DNA of 64,000 nucleotides from Paenibacillus sp. D2_2. GTDB taxonomy: Bacteria; Bacillota; Bacilli; Paenibacillales; Paenibacillaceae. The stretch spans positions 1,086,501 through 1,150,500 of the forward strand of contig NZ_CP133605.1 in the NCBI RefSeq assembly GCF_031199965.1, written 5' to 3'. This document shows positions 1-8,833 of this stretch, one piece after another (position 1 is the stretch's first letter; every line of letters starts with the position of its first letter). Below the pieces are notes generated by a model. That model was given only the letters and a program-made list of their open reading frames with translations, had not been told where the DNA came from and ran no database searches. The position numbers were made by a program, and so were the translations under genes.

Positions 1-37
1 TTTTGCACACGTGAACATTGTTGAGGAGGAAATAATC

Positions 38-1108
38 TTGAAGATGACATTCCGGTGGTATGGGCAAGGCAATGACTCGGTGACGCTGGATCAGGTACGG
101 CAAATCCCGGGGGTGGAGGGTATCGTGTGGTCTCTGCATGATTTGGCTGCAGGCGAAGAATGGCCGATGGAGCGAATCATGGCTGAGAAAGCTTATATTG
201 AGAAGCATGGCTTTCACATCAATGTCGTAGAGAGCGTGAATGTACATGAGAATATCAAGCTAGGGCTGCCGTCGCGCGACAAATATATAGAAAATTATAA
301 GCGCACGATTGAGAAACTGGGGCAGGCTGGCGTTAAGGTAATTTGCTACAACTTTATGCCGGTATTCGACTGGACACGTACAGATATGTTTAAGGAATTG
401 GAGGATGGCTCAACCGCACTCTTTTTCGAGAAAGCGATTGTAGACAACATTGACCCGTTCGAGCTGGTACGCAGGATGGAGAGCTACACTTCGGAAATAA
501 CTATGCCAGGCTGGGAGCCAGAGCGCTTGGAGCATTTAGGTGAACTGTTTGAAGCTTACAAGCAGGTGTCAGAAGAGGATCTGTGGGCGAACTTGAAATA
601 TTTCCTGCAGGAGATTGTTCCGGTGGCTGAAGCTAGTGGCATTAAAATGGCGATTCATCCCGATGATCCTCCATACTCGATCTTTGGCCTGCCGCGTATT
701 ATTACGAATAAAGAGAATATCGGTAGAATGCTGAACCTCGTCGACAGCCCATCCAACGGACTAACAATGTGTACCGGTTCCTTGGGCTCAAGCCGTGATA
801 ATGATGTTGCGGATATTATTCGTACCTATGCAGATCGCATTCCTTTTGCTCATATCCGTAATGTACGTGTATACGATAATGGAGACTTCATCGAGACTTC
901 GCATCGGGCTAAGGATGGCTCCGTTGACATCACCGATGTTGTTAAGGCTTATCATGAGAATGGATTCACTGGTTATGCTCGCCCTGACCACGGCCGTCAT
1001 TTGTGGGGAGAGAAGTGTCGCCCGGGGTACGGGCTATATGATCGCGCACTAGGCATTATGTATTTATGGGGTGTGTGGGATTCTCTGGAGCGAGAGAAGA
1101 ATCGGTAA
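38..1108 (+). CDS. uxuA: mannonate dehydratase
   Basis: Converts D-mannonate to 2-keto-3-deoxygluconate in cytosolic glucuronate catabolism. The protein is a TIM-barrel xylose-isomerase-like fold of about 356 aa, normal for UxuA. Family-typical stretches are seen: the N-terminal TFRWYG, the metal-site region IHPDDPP, the CTGSLG loop, HIRNV, and DHGRHLWGE near the C-terminus. The reading frame is open back to a GTG at 11, but GAGGAGG at 23-29 sits 8 nt before the TTG at 38, giving an MKMTFRWYG start usual for the family, so TTG 38 is preferred. It is the first gene of the glucuronate locus and probably the last gene of an operon that begins outside the window. A terminator hairpin follows. Confidence 0.93.
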   Translation: MKMTFRWYGQGNDSVTLDQVRQIPGVEGIVWSLHDLAAGEEWPMERIMAEKAYIEKHGFHINVVESVNVHENIKLGLPSRDKYIENYKRTIEKLGQAGVKVICYNFMPVFDWTRTDMFKELEDGSTALFFEKAIVDNIDPFELVRRMESYTSEITMPGWEPERLEHLGELFEAYKQVSEEDLWANLKYFLQEIVPVAEASGIKMAIHPDDPPYSIFGLPRIITNKENIGRMLNLVDSPSNGLTMCTGSLGSSRDNDVADIIRTYADRIPFAHIRNVRVYDNGDFIETSHRAKDGSVDITDVVKAYHENGFTGYARPDHGRHLWGEKCRPGYGLYDRALGIMYLWGVWDSLEREKNR

Positions 1109-1137
1109 TTCGAATCATTTGTTATTCGTCTCATTCG

Positions 1138-1191
1138 TCTCCCGGCAGAATCTGATCGAAGTGATTTAGTCAGAATTTGTCGGGAGATTTT
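1138..1191 (+). terminator. terminator after uxuA
   Basis: A long imperfect stem pairs TCTCCCG (1138-1144) with CGGGAGA (1181-1187) and inner CTGA/TCAG segments, followed by TTTT. It separates uxuA from the binding-protein promoter. Confidence 0.7.
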
Positions 1192-1257
1192 GGGATATAT
1201 TGTATTTTTAAGTCTTATAATGTCATATTCTCGCGTTATTCAGACTTATTTTCGGAC

Positions 1258-1316
1258 TATTTTAAAATAAATCGTGGATCATTCTTATATGAACCTTCAT
1301 CTTGAATTGATAATAT
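1258..1316 (+). promoter_or_regulatory. regulated promoter, copy 1 of shared block
   Basis: TATTTTAAAAT and AAATCGTGGATC precede a TAATAT -10 box at 1311-1316, and no -35 box is visible. The same ungapped block occurs at 4877-4935 and 8623-8681, always with 42 nt from the ATCG core start to the -10. It is inferred to be the binding site of the AraC-type regulator at 8834-10453. Confidence 0.65.
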
Positions 1317-1362
1317 AAAAACGCAGCAAGAAATTATTGATTCAATACAGGAGGGGTTAAAG

Positions 1363-2679
1363 ATGTTTAAATGGAAGCGTTTCCTGACAGTATTGGCAGC
1401 AACAACTCTGTTGGGGTCGCTGGTTGCTTGCGGTGGCGGAGGAGAAGCAAAGAATAACTCGTCATCGGACAAAGCTGGTAATTCAACAGCAGCAGCAGGG
1501 GATCAGCAAGTAAAACTTCGTATTATGTGGTGGGGTTCGCAACCTCGTCATGAAGCGACATTGGCAGCATTAGACTTATACACAAAGAATCATCCTAACA
1601 TTACTTTTGAACCTGAATATTCCGGTATGGACGGTTACTTGGACAAGTTGTCTACACAGGCAGCGGCTAAGAACGCACCGGACGTAGTTCAATTAGATCC
1701 GGGCTGGACTCCAGATTGGGCCGCACGCGGTCAATTGGTCGATCTGGCTCCAGAAGTTGATGTGAGTAAGGTTGATGCAAAAGTGCTGGCTGGCGGGCAA
1801 TTCGATGGCAAGCAATATGCAGTTCCACTTGGCTCCGTAGCTTATGGAATGATCTATGACAAAGCCGCTATGGACAAGCTAGGCCTTAGTAATCCACAAA
1901 ATGGATGGACTTGGGAAGATTTCTTCGCCCTTGCTAAGGAATCCAAGTCTAAGCTTCCGAGTGGACAATACTTCTCGCAAGACCTTGCCGGCGACTACTT
2001 TGCTTATTCTGCATACCAATACAGTAAAGGCAAAGGTCAAGTTATCACGGATGACGGCAAATTCAACGTTGATCAAGACGTTTTCCTGGATTGGACAAGA
2101 AGATTCGAAGAATTGCGCAAAGATGGAATCGTACCTCCGGCTGATGTGAATTCTTCCGACGTTCAATTTGACCCACAAATGGACTTGATGGCTTCAGGCA
2201 AAATCTTGATGCGTCTGAGCTTCTCCAACAACTATGGTTCTTGGGACAGCTTGCATCCAGGGGCTTACGCATTGGTAACAATGCCTCGTTCGGAAGAAGC
2301 AGGCGGATGGTTGAAGCCTTCCATGTATTTGGCAGTAACCGAAGGCACGAAGCATGAGAAAGAAGCGAAAGAATTCGTTAACTGGTTCCTGAACGATCCT
2401 GAGGCGGCAAAAATCTTGGGAACACAACGTGGATTGCCTGTAAACAAAGACAATGCTAAAGCACTTGAAGAAAACATGAGCGATGTTGATAAAGTCGGTA
2501 TGGAATTGCTGCGTGCAACTGAGCCGGATGGCCAAACTTGGTCTGCTGGTGCTGGCGGCTGGACGAACTTTATTGATAAAGACTGGCAGCTTGTTCGCGA
2601 TCAACTTAGCTTCAATAAGATTACTCCGGAGCAAGCCTTTGATCAATTGAAAGACGCTTCTAAGGGATACGAAAAATAA
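1363..2679 (+). CDS. sugar ABC transporter substrate-binding lipoprotein
   Basis: Extracellular family 1 solute-binding protein of a CUT1 importer, 438 aa. The lipobox LVAC at about residues 20-23 and the following Gly/Asn/Ser-rich linker show membrane anchoring by lipidated Cys. Good RBS (GGAGGGG) before the ATG. The neighbours (uxuA, GH67 aguA, two permeases) point to aldouronic acids, meaning methylglucuronoxylan fragments, as ligand. That is inference from context. Expressed from the shared promoter block just upstream. A GC-rich hairpin without a U-tract lies between this gene and aguA and could lower downstream expression, as is common for binding-protein genes. Confidence 0.9.
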   Translation: MFKWKRFLTVLAATTLLGSLVACGGGGEAKNNSSSDKAGNSTAAAGDQQVKLRIMWWGSQPRHEATLAALDLYTKNHPNITFEPEYSGMDGYLDKLSTQAAAKNAPDVVQLDPGWTPDWAARGQLVDLAPEVDVSKVDAKVLAGGQFDGKQYAVPLGSVAYGMIYDKAAMDKLGLSNPQNGWTWEDFFALAKESKSKLPSGQYFSQDLAGDYFAYSAYQYSKGKGQVITDDGKFNVDQDVFLDWTRRFEELRKDGIVPPADVNSSDVQFDPQMDLMASGKILMRLSFSNNYGSWDSLHPGAYALVTMPRSEEAGGWLKPSMYLAVTEGTKHEKEAKEFVNWFLNDPEAAKILGTQRGLPVNKDNAKALEENMSDVDKVGMELLRATEPDGQTWSAGAGGWTNFIDKDWQLVRDQLSFNKITPEQAFDQLKDASKGYEK

Positions 2680-2688
2680 TTTTAAAGC

Positions 2689-2719
2689 TGGAGCCCGGGA
2701 CGAGTCCGTTCCGGGTCTT
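2689..2719 (+). other. intercistronic hairpin
   Basis: CCCGGGACG pairs with CGTTCCGGG between the binding-protein gene and aguA. There is no U-run, so it is more likely an RNA-stability or partial attenuation hairpin than a full terminator. Confidence 0.45.
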
Positions 2720-2739
2720 AGCATTGGGAGGACTACCAT

Positions 2740-4819
2740 ATGAATACACGTGCATTTCCTAATACAGGGGACGGCTATCAAGCCTGGCTCGGATATCGCA
2801 GAATACCATCTGGCGATCTACGCGAGCGGTACTTGCCATATAATCGCATCGTGATAGCGGAACATGCGGAGCGTAACGTGATCATTCAAGCTGCCATCGC
2901 TGAGTTATCCCGGGGTCTTGAAGGAATGCTTGGTCAAGCCCCAGTTGTAACTGGCAGCGGGAACCATCTTCATGCATTGCGTTAGGGATTTTTGGCAGCA
3001 ACGCTGTAATTGATGGCGCATTTCAAGATGGGATTTCCTCGAGGGTTCACGAGGAAGGCTACGTCATTCGAACAGACAGCTCGGCGGAATGCATCATGAT
3101 CGGTGCGGTATCCTCCGTCGGTATTCTATATGGAGTCTTCCATCTATTGCGTCTCTTTGGTGCTGGCGCCGCTGTTGACGGTCTGAATATACTAGAGAAT
3201 CCGGCCAATCAATTGCGGATGGTCAATCAATGGGACAATATCGACGGCAGCATCGAGCGAGGCTACGCGGGTAAATCGATCTTCTATGAGGACAATAAAA
3301 TTACGAGCGATCTGGAGCGCATTCGCGATTATGCAAGGCTGCTTGCCTCTTCTGGAATTAATGCGATCTCCATTAACAACGTCAATGTTCATAAGTATGA
3401 GACCATGCTTATTACGCCAGAATATTTGCCTGATGTGGCCAGACTGGCCGATATTTTCCGTGCCTACGGGATCAAGCTGTTCCTGAGCGTCAATTATGCT
3501 AGCCCATTGGAAATTGGAGGTATCGCTACAGCGGATCCGCTTGATCCGTCCGTCCGTCAATGGTGGCGTAATGCGGCGTCCGAGGTATATACGGCGATCC
3601 CTGATTTCGGTGGCTTCTTAGTGAAGGCTGACTCCGAGAATCGTCCAGGACCATTCACTTACGGCCGCAATCATGCCGAAGGAGCGAATATGCTAGCCGA
3701 AGCGCTTGAACCGCATGACGGCATCGTGATCTGGCGCTGCTTCGTCTACAATTGTAAGCAGGATTGGCGCGATCGGAAGACAGATCGGGCGCGGGCCGCT
3801 TACGATCATTTCAATCCGCTAGATGGACAGTTCAAGGAGAATGTAATTCTACAGGTGAAGAATGGTCCGATTGATTTCCAAGTACGCGAGCCTATATCTC
3901 CGCTGCTTGGGGCGATGCCTGCGACCAACCAGGTGATTGAATTCCAGATCACTCAGGAATATACAGGACAGCAGCGCCATGTATGCTATCTTGTTCCGCA
4001 GTGGAAAGAAGTGCTTGACTTCGATACTCATCTCAAAGGTGAAGGCTCGACAGTGAAGCGTATTGTCGACGGCAGTCTGCATGGCAACCGCTACAGTGGC
4101 TTTGCCGCCGTCTCCAATATCGGTAATGATGCCAACTGGACCGGTCATCTACTGGCGCAGGCCAATCTGTATGGCTATGGCCGCCTGGCCTGGAATCCAG
4201 AGCTGTCTTCGGAACAAATCGCAGAGGAATGGATTCGTATGACCTTTGGCGGTGATGCGGACCTGGTCGATGCGATCCTGCGATTATTGATGGATTCCTG
4301 GGTATTTATGAGGCGTATACGGCTCCGCTTGGTGTAGGCTTTATGGTGAGTCCGAATCATCATTATGGCCCAGACGTCGAGGGGTATGAATATTCGATGT
4401 GGGGAACCTATCATTTTGCGGATTGGCAAGGGGTCGGTGTAGATCGAACTCAGGCGACGGGTACTGGCTATACGACGCAATATACCGGAGCAAACTTCGA
4501 CATTTATGAGTCGCTGAAGACTTGTCCAGACAATCTGCTGCTCTTCTTCCATCATGTGCCTTATACGCATGTGCTGCACTCTGGCAAGACTGTCATTCAG
4601 CATATCTATGATACACATTTCGAAGGTGCAAAGCGGGCTGCAGAGCTTAAGGACAGATGGGCACAGCTTGCGGATCGGATGGATGTACAGCTGCATCAGC
4701 AGGTGGCGGATCGTCTGGCCGAGCAGGCTGAGCACGCCAAGGAGTGGCGCGACCGGATCAATACGTATTTCTATCGCAGATGTGGCATTGCTGATGAGCT
4801 AGGTAGAGAGATTTATTAA
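2740..4819 (+). pseudogene. aguA: alpha-glucuronidase, GH67, two frameshifts
   Basis: Intracellular enzyme that removes (4-O-methyl)glucuronic acid from aldouronic acids. The restored protein is about 693 aa, matching full-length GH67. The sequence is in three frames: 2740 to about 2982 (frame 1), then frame 3 to about 4300, then frame 2 to 4819. Family motifs include [30 protein letters not shown], the VREP segment carrying a catalytic acid, ITQEYTGQQ, and [13 protein letters not shown] near the C-terminus. Adding one T at 2982-2983 (TT to TTT) and one G at 4300-4302 (GGG to GGGG) joins the frames, giving LRLGIFGSN and [14 protein letters not shown]. Both lesions are one-base homopolymer contractions, so the gene is probably intact in the organism. 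The ATG has RBS GGGAGGA. Confidence 0.9.
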
Positions 4820-4837
4820 TTTTGCATAGTTTCCAAT

Positions 4838-4872
4838 AAGAAGGAGAAGCGTGAATGCTTCTTCTTTTTTTC
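4838..4872 (+). terminator. terminator after aguA
   Basis: The stem GAAGGAGAAGC/GCTTCTTC is followed by seven T residues. Confidence 0.8.
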
Positions 4873-4876
4873 GTTA

Positions 4877-4935
4877 TATTTTGAAAGATTTCGAGGATTC
4901 CTCTCCTTTAGTCCCTATAGGGGCGCCTTTATACT
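4877..4935 (+). promoter_or_regulatory. regulated promoter, copy 2 of shared block
   Basis: TATTTTGAAAG, then ATTTCGAGGATT, then a TATACT -10 box at 4930-4935. It aligns without gaps to 1258-1316 and drives the permease pair. Confidence 0.65.
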
Positions 4936-4969
4936 TAAGATATAAATTGACTACAAGAGGTGAGTACAT

Positions 4970-5929
4970 ATGAAAAGTTCTACGGCCGTTGCTACTAGTG
5001 CGGTAAAGAATCCTAAGAGACGCCGTCCTTTTCTAAGTAGATGGAACGCCCCCATAGCAGGCTATTTATTCATTTCGCCTTGGCTAATCGGATTTTTCTG
5101 TCTTACGGCATATCCGTTATTTCTGTCCTTGTATTATTCCTTTACAAACTATACTTTAATGGAGCCAATCAACTGGATTGGACTTAAGAATTACGATCTA
5201 ATTTTCAACTCCGATCCGAAATTTGTTCAATCCGTTAAAGTTACCTTCATGTATGTGCTGGCTTCCGTACCGTTGAAACTAATCTTCGCCTTATTGGTGG
5301 CGATGATACTTAACCGGGCTATTAAGGGGATTACTTTCTATCGTACCGCGATTTATTTCCCTTCGTTGATCGGCGGCAGTATTGCAGTTTCGCTCTTGTG
5401 GCGGAATATCTTCGGCGTAGATGGTGTGTTCAACAAGATTATTGCGGTGTTCGGCATCGCAGGGAAGGGTTGGATTACCAATCCGGATACAGCGCTCGGG
5501 ACATTGGTCCTGCTTAGCGTATGGCAGTTCGGCTCGACGATGGTTATTTTCCTGGCTGGATTGAAGCAGATACCATCCGATCTGTATGAGGCATCCGGAG
5601 TAGATGGTGCGAACAAGTTCGTGCAATTTTTCAAGATCACCTTACCGATGCTCTCGCCAATTATGTATTTCAACTTGATTATGGCTGTCATCAACTCGTT
5701 CCAAATGTTTACCTCCGCATTTGTTATTACGAACGGAGGACCGATGAACTCGACGTATGTCTACGCTCTCTACTTGTACGAACGTGCATTTAGCCGTTAT
5801 CAATTAGGTTACTCTTCTGCTCTGGCCTGGATCATGCTCGTGATGATCGTCGCGGCTACACTTATTATCGCAGGTACCTCGAAATACTGGGTATTCTACG
5901 AAGAGACAGGAGGTAAGAAGAGAAAATGA
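4970..5929 (+). CDS. sugar ABC transporter permease (LplB-like)
   Basis: CUT1-family inner membrane permease of 319 aa with about six transmembrane segments; the first is near residues 25-50. The EAA loop that contacts the ATPase reads EASGVDGANKFVQFFKITLP at about residues 205-224. RBS AGAGGTG. It overlaps the next permease by 4 nt (ATGA), showing translational coupling. No ATPase gene is present, so a shared MsmX-type ATPase encoded elsewhere is inferred. Likely imports aldouronates with the lipoprotein at 1363. Confidence 0.92.
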   Translation: MKSSTAVATSAVKNPKRRRPFLSRWNAPIAGYLFISPWLIGFFCLTAYPLFLSLYYSFTNYTLMEPINWIGLKNYDLIFNSDPKFVQSVKVTFMYVLASVPLKLIFALLVAMILNRAIKGITFYRTAIYFPSLIGGSIAVSLLWRNIFGVDGVFNKIIAVFGIAGKGWITNPDTALGTLVLLSVWQFGSTMVIFLAGLKQIPSDLYEASGVDGANKFVQFFKITLPMLSPIMYFNLIMAVINSFQMFTSAFVITNGGPMNSTYVYALYLYERAFSRYQLGYSSALAWIMLVMIVAATLIIAGTSKYWVFYEETGGKKRK

Positions 5930-6768
5930 CAAAACAATGGAAATCAGCCATCCGTCATACTTTCATGATCCTGTTCAGTCTTTTAATGGTATATCCGATT
6001 CTTTGGTGGATTGGAGCGGCCTTGAAGAGCAACACAGAGATGGGCTCGCCGAATATATTTCCTACCGTGCCGATGTGGAGCAATTTTACAAAAGGGTGGA
6101 ATTCGGTACCAGGTCATTCCTTTACCGATTTCTATATCAACACCTTTGGGCTTGAAATTGCAGTGTTAATCGTTACGTTAGTATCTTGTACGCTCGTGGC
6201 ATTCGGATTCGGTAGATTGGACTTTCCGCTTAAGAACTTCTGGTTCTCTCTGCTGATGCTAACAATTATGATGCCTGGGCAAGTATTGATTATCCCGCAA
6301 TACTCCTTGTTCTATAAACTTGGCTGGGTGAATACGTATCTTCCGTTCATCGTGCCTCACTTGCTAGCGACGGGTGCCGGCGGAACCTTCTTCGTCTTCC
6401 TGCTAATCCAGTTCGTAAGAGGGATTCCGAGGGAGCTGGATGAATCGGCCAAAATAGACGGCTGCACCTGGTTCGGTATCTACTGGCGGATCGTTATGCC
6501 GCTGACCAAGCCAGCGATCGTGACCGTTATGATCTTCTGCTTCCTGTGGAACTGGGATGACTTCTTAGGGCACTTGCTCTATATCAACTCTGTTGATAAA
6601 TATACAGTAGGTTTGGCTCTACGGATGATTAATGATTCCCAATCTGCTCAGGAATGGGGACAATTGCTGGCCATGTCGCTCGTCTCTATCATGCCTGCTA
6701 CACTCGTGTTCATGTTCCTGCAGAAGCACTTTGTAGAAGGTATTGCTACAACAGGAATTAAAGGATAA
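5926..6768 (+). CDS. sugar ABC transporter permease (YtcP/MalG-like)
   Basis: Second CUT1 permease, 280 aa with six predicted membrane segments. Its EAA loop reads DESAKIDGCTWFGIYWRIVM. The C-terminus GIATTGIKG is the usual ending of MalG-type permeases. It starts inside the stop of the preceding permease and is followed by a strong terminator, so the two permeases form a bicistron. Confidence 0.92.
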   Translation: MTKQWKSAIRHTFMILFSLLMVYPILWWIGAALKSNTEMGSPNIFPTVPMWSNFTKGWNSVPGHSFTDFYINTFGLEIAVLIVTLVSCTLVAFGFGRLDFPLKNFWFSLLMLTIMMPGQVLIIPQYSLFYKLGWVNTYLPFIVPHLLATGAGGTFFVFLLIQFVRGIPRELDESAKIDGCTWFGIYWRIVMPLTKPAIVTVMIFCFLWNWDDFLGHLLYINSVDKYTVGLALRMINDSQSAQEWGQLLAMSLVSIMPATLVFMFLQKHFVEGIATTGIKG

Positions 6769-6797
6769 AATGAAGGGCATCATCCCTATGCTTATAT

Positions 6798-6843
6798 GCG
6801 GTAAAGCGATGAACAGTTCTGTTCACTGCTTTACCGCTCTTTC
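6798..6843 (+). terminator. terminator after permease pair
   Basis: Long stem: GCGGTAAAGC (6798-6807) pairs with GCTTTACCGC, with inner GAAC/GTTC pairing, followed by TCTTTCT. Confidence 0.75.
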
Positions 6844-6873
6844 TCATTTCACGATTGGAGGAAGTAGACTAGC

Positions 6874-8600
6874 ATGACAAACCCTTTCAAGAAATTCAGG
6901 ATCGATCGGCTCTTCTTCTATCTGTTCTCAGCTGTAATCGTGATCGTCATCGCTCTGATTGCCTGGGCCAGCTATAGCATCTCATCGAAAGCGCTGGTAC
7001 GGACAACCTCCCACTACCAGCAACAACTGTTAGATGAATTGAATAACGAGATTACGACGCGACTTGTTACGATCGAGCAAATCTCGTTATCAACCTCCCG
7101 TGACAGCGAGCTAATTCATCTTCTCACGAATAGAGACGATGAATATGACCGATACCGGAGATATGTCGGTGTACAAAATGCACTCGCTAATTTAACTTAC
7201 TCGATCCCTCTGATACAGGGGATTGATCTCTATATGAACCGTCCTTTTCTGGGAGAATCCAAGTACTATATTCAATTTCGGGATCTTAACGATATGAGTA
7301 AGCAGGAATGGTCCCATATGCTGGATAAGAATGATTTCGCTTGGAGCAGTGAACATAAAGTGGATGGTTTCCAGGGTGATGTTTCAGTTCTTAGCTTCGC
7401 CCGTAAAATCATGTACAACGATAACTATCTGGGTGTTCTCGTCATACATATCAAAGCCGAACAGATTCGTTCCCTTTTGTCAGGAAATAGTACCGATCCG
7501 AACCGAATGATGACGAATATGGCTGGGGAGCAGATTGTGAAGATCGGTCACGTGCTGAATCAGAATGAGCTGTCCAAGTGGATTGACCTGAAAGATCAAC
7601 AGTCTGGTTATGTCCATATTCGCGGCAACTCGAATGTGGGCGACTCTCTATTAGTGTATTCGAAGCTGGACAATTCCAATTGGACTCTAATCGAGATGAC
7701 GTCATGGAAACAGATTACGGAGGACAGTTTTAGATTAGCCGAGGTCATCGCGCTGATTGGTATCGCTGCCGTACTGCTTGTCTTACTTCTGACGTTATAT
7801 ATTAGTAGACAGTTTACGAAACCAATCAATGAATTGGTGGTAGCGATGCGGATGTATTCGGTAGAAGGTAACAATGTGGAACTGTCTGCTGATTATGAGA
7901 ACGAATTCGGTTATCTGTTCGCGGGTTACCGCAAACAGAATGAACGGATCGAGGAGCTGTACCAGTCTGTGCAGCTTCGTTATGAGCAGCAACGGAAGGC
8001 AGAGATTGAGGCGCTGCAGGCCAATATCAACCCTCATTTCCTCTATAATATGCTGGATCAGCTGAATTGGATGGCGATTGAAGCCGGGCAGGATGAACTC
8101 AGCCGAATATTAGAGCTGATGGGTCGTATGTTCCGTATCGGCTTGTCCAACGGAGACACCTTCATTACGATTGGCGACGAGGTGGAGCATATCAAGAGTT
8201 ATCTGGAGATCCAGCAATTGCGCTGGGCGGAGGATTGCAATATGCGATAGATGCATCGGCAGAGCTTAGGCAGTTCTTCATTCCGAAGCTGACACTCCAG
8301 CCATTCGTAGAAAATTCCATCGTTCATGGATTTAACAAAAGACTGCACGGCTATGTGTATATCAAGCTGACAGCGAATGAGGATTCGTTATTCATTATCA
8401 TTGATGATGATGGCAGTGGCTTAACAAAAGTAGTTGATGAGAAGCAGAAGCGTCGTACTGGAGGTTATGGTATCCGTAATGTCAGAGAACGGATCTCAGG
8501 TTATTTCGGAGAGCAATACGGAATCACTCTCAGTGAACGGGAAGAAGGCGGAACTAGAGTCGAGATTACCCTCCCTCTATTAACAAAGCCGCCAGCTTAG
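6874..8600 (+). pseudogene. sensor histidine kinase (YesM-like), frameshifted
   Basis: Membrane sensor kinase of the His_kinase/HATPase_c YesM type, about 575 aa when restored. It has an N-terminal transmembrane helix (about residues 13-35), an extracellular sensor region to about 290, a second helix, HAMP, the phospho-acceptor region EALQANINPHFLYN, and an ATPase domain with LQPFVENSIVHGF and GGYGIRNVRERI. The frame breaks at 8232-8233. Changing GG to GGG reads RWAEGLQYAIDAS and joins both parts. It partners with the regulator at 8834 and presumably senses glucuronoxylan oligosaccharides. Confidence 0.88.
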
Positions 8601-8622
8601 TAAGAGAATGAACACTTCGGTT

Positions 8623-8681
8623 TATTTTTAAACAAATCGTGCATCTCTCGTATATCCAGGGGAGATGCCGATAAGTATTAT
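8623..8681 (+). promoter_or_regulatory. regulated promoter, copy 3 of shared block
   Basis: TATTTTTAAAC, then AAATCGTGCATC, then a TATTAT -10 box at 8676-8681. It aligns ungapped to 1258-1316 and lies between kinase and regulator, suggesting the regulator gene is autoregulated. A GCATCTC/GAGATGC inverted repeat at 8641-8668 overlaps it. Confidence 0.6.
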
Positions 8682-8833
8682 AGTAATTGAAAGCGGTTTA
8701 TTAGAGCCGCTGGTCTTGTTATACGAATCTTTCAGTCTGATACTGAATTTTACTATATGTACGTGTTCAAAACCTTTATATCCCTAATACGATGAATCTT
8801 TTAATCTTTGCAAGGCTTAAGGAGGTAAGTATC

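Noticed and set aside
2740..2985. A separate small gene before the GH67 part
   Set aside because: Its product is the N-terminus of GH67; restoring one T joins it to the rest.
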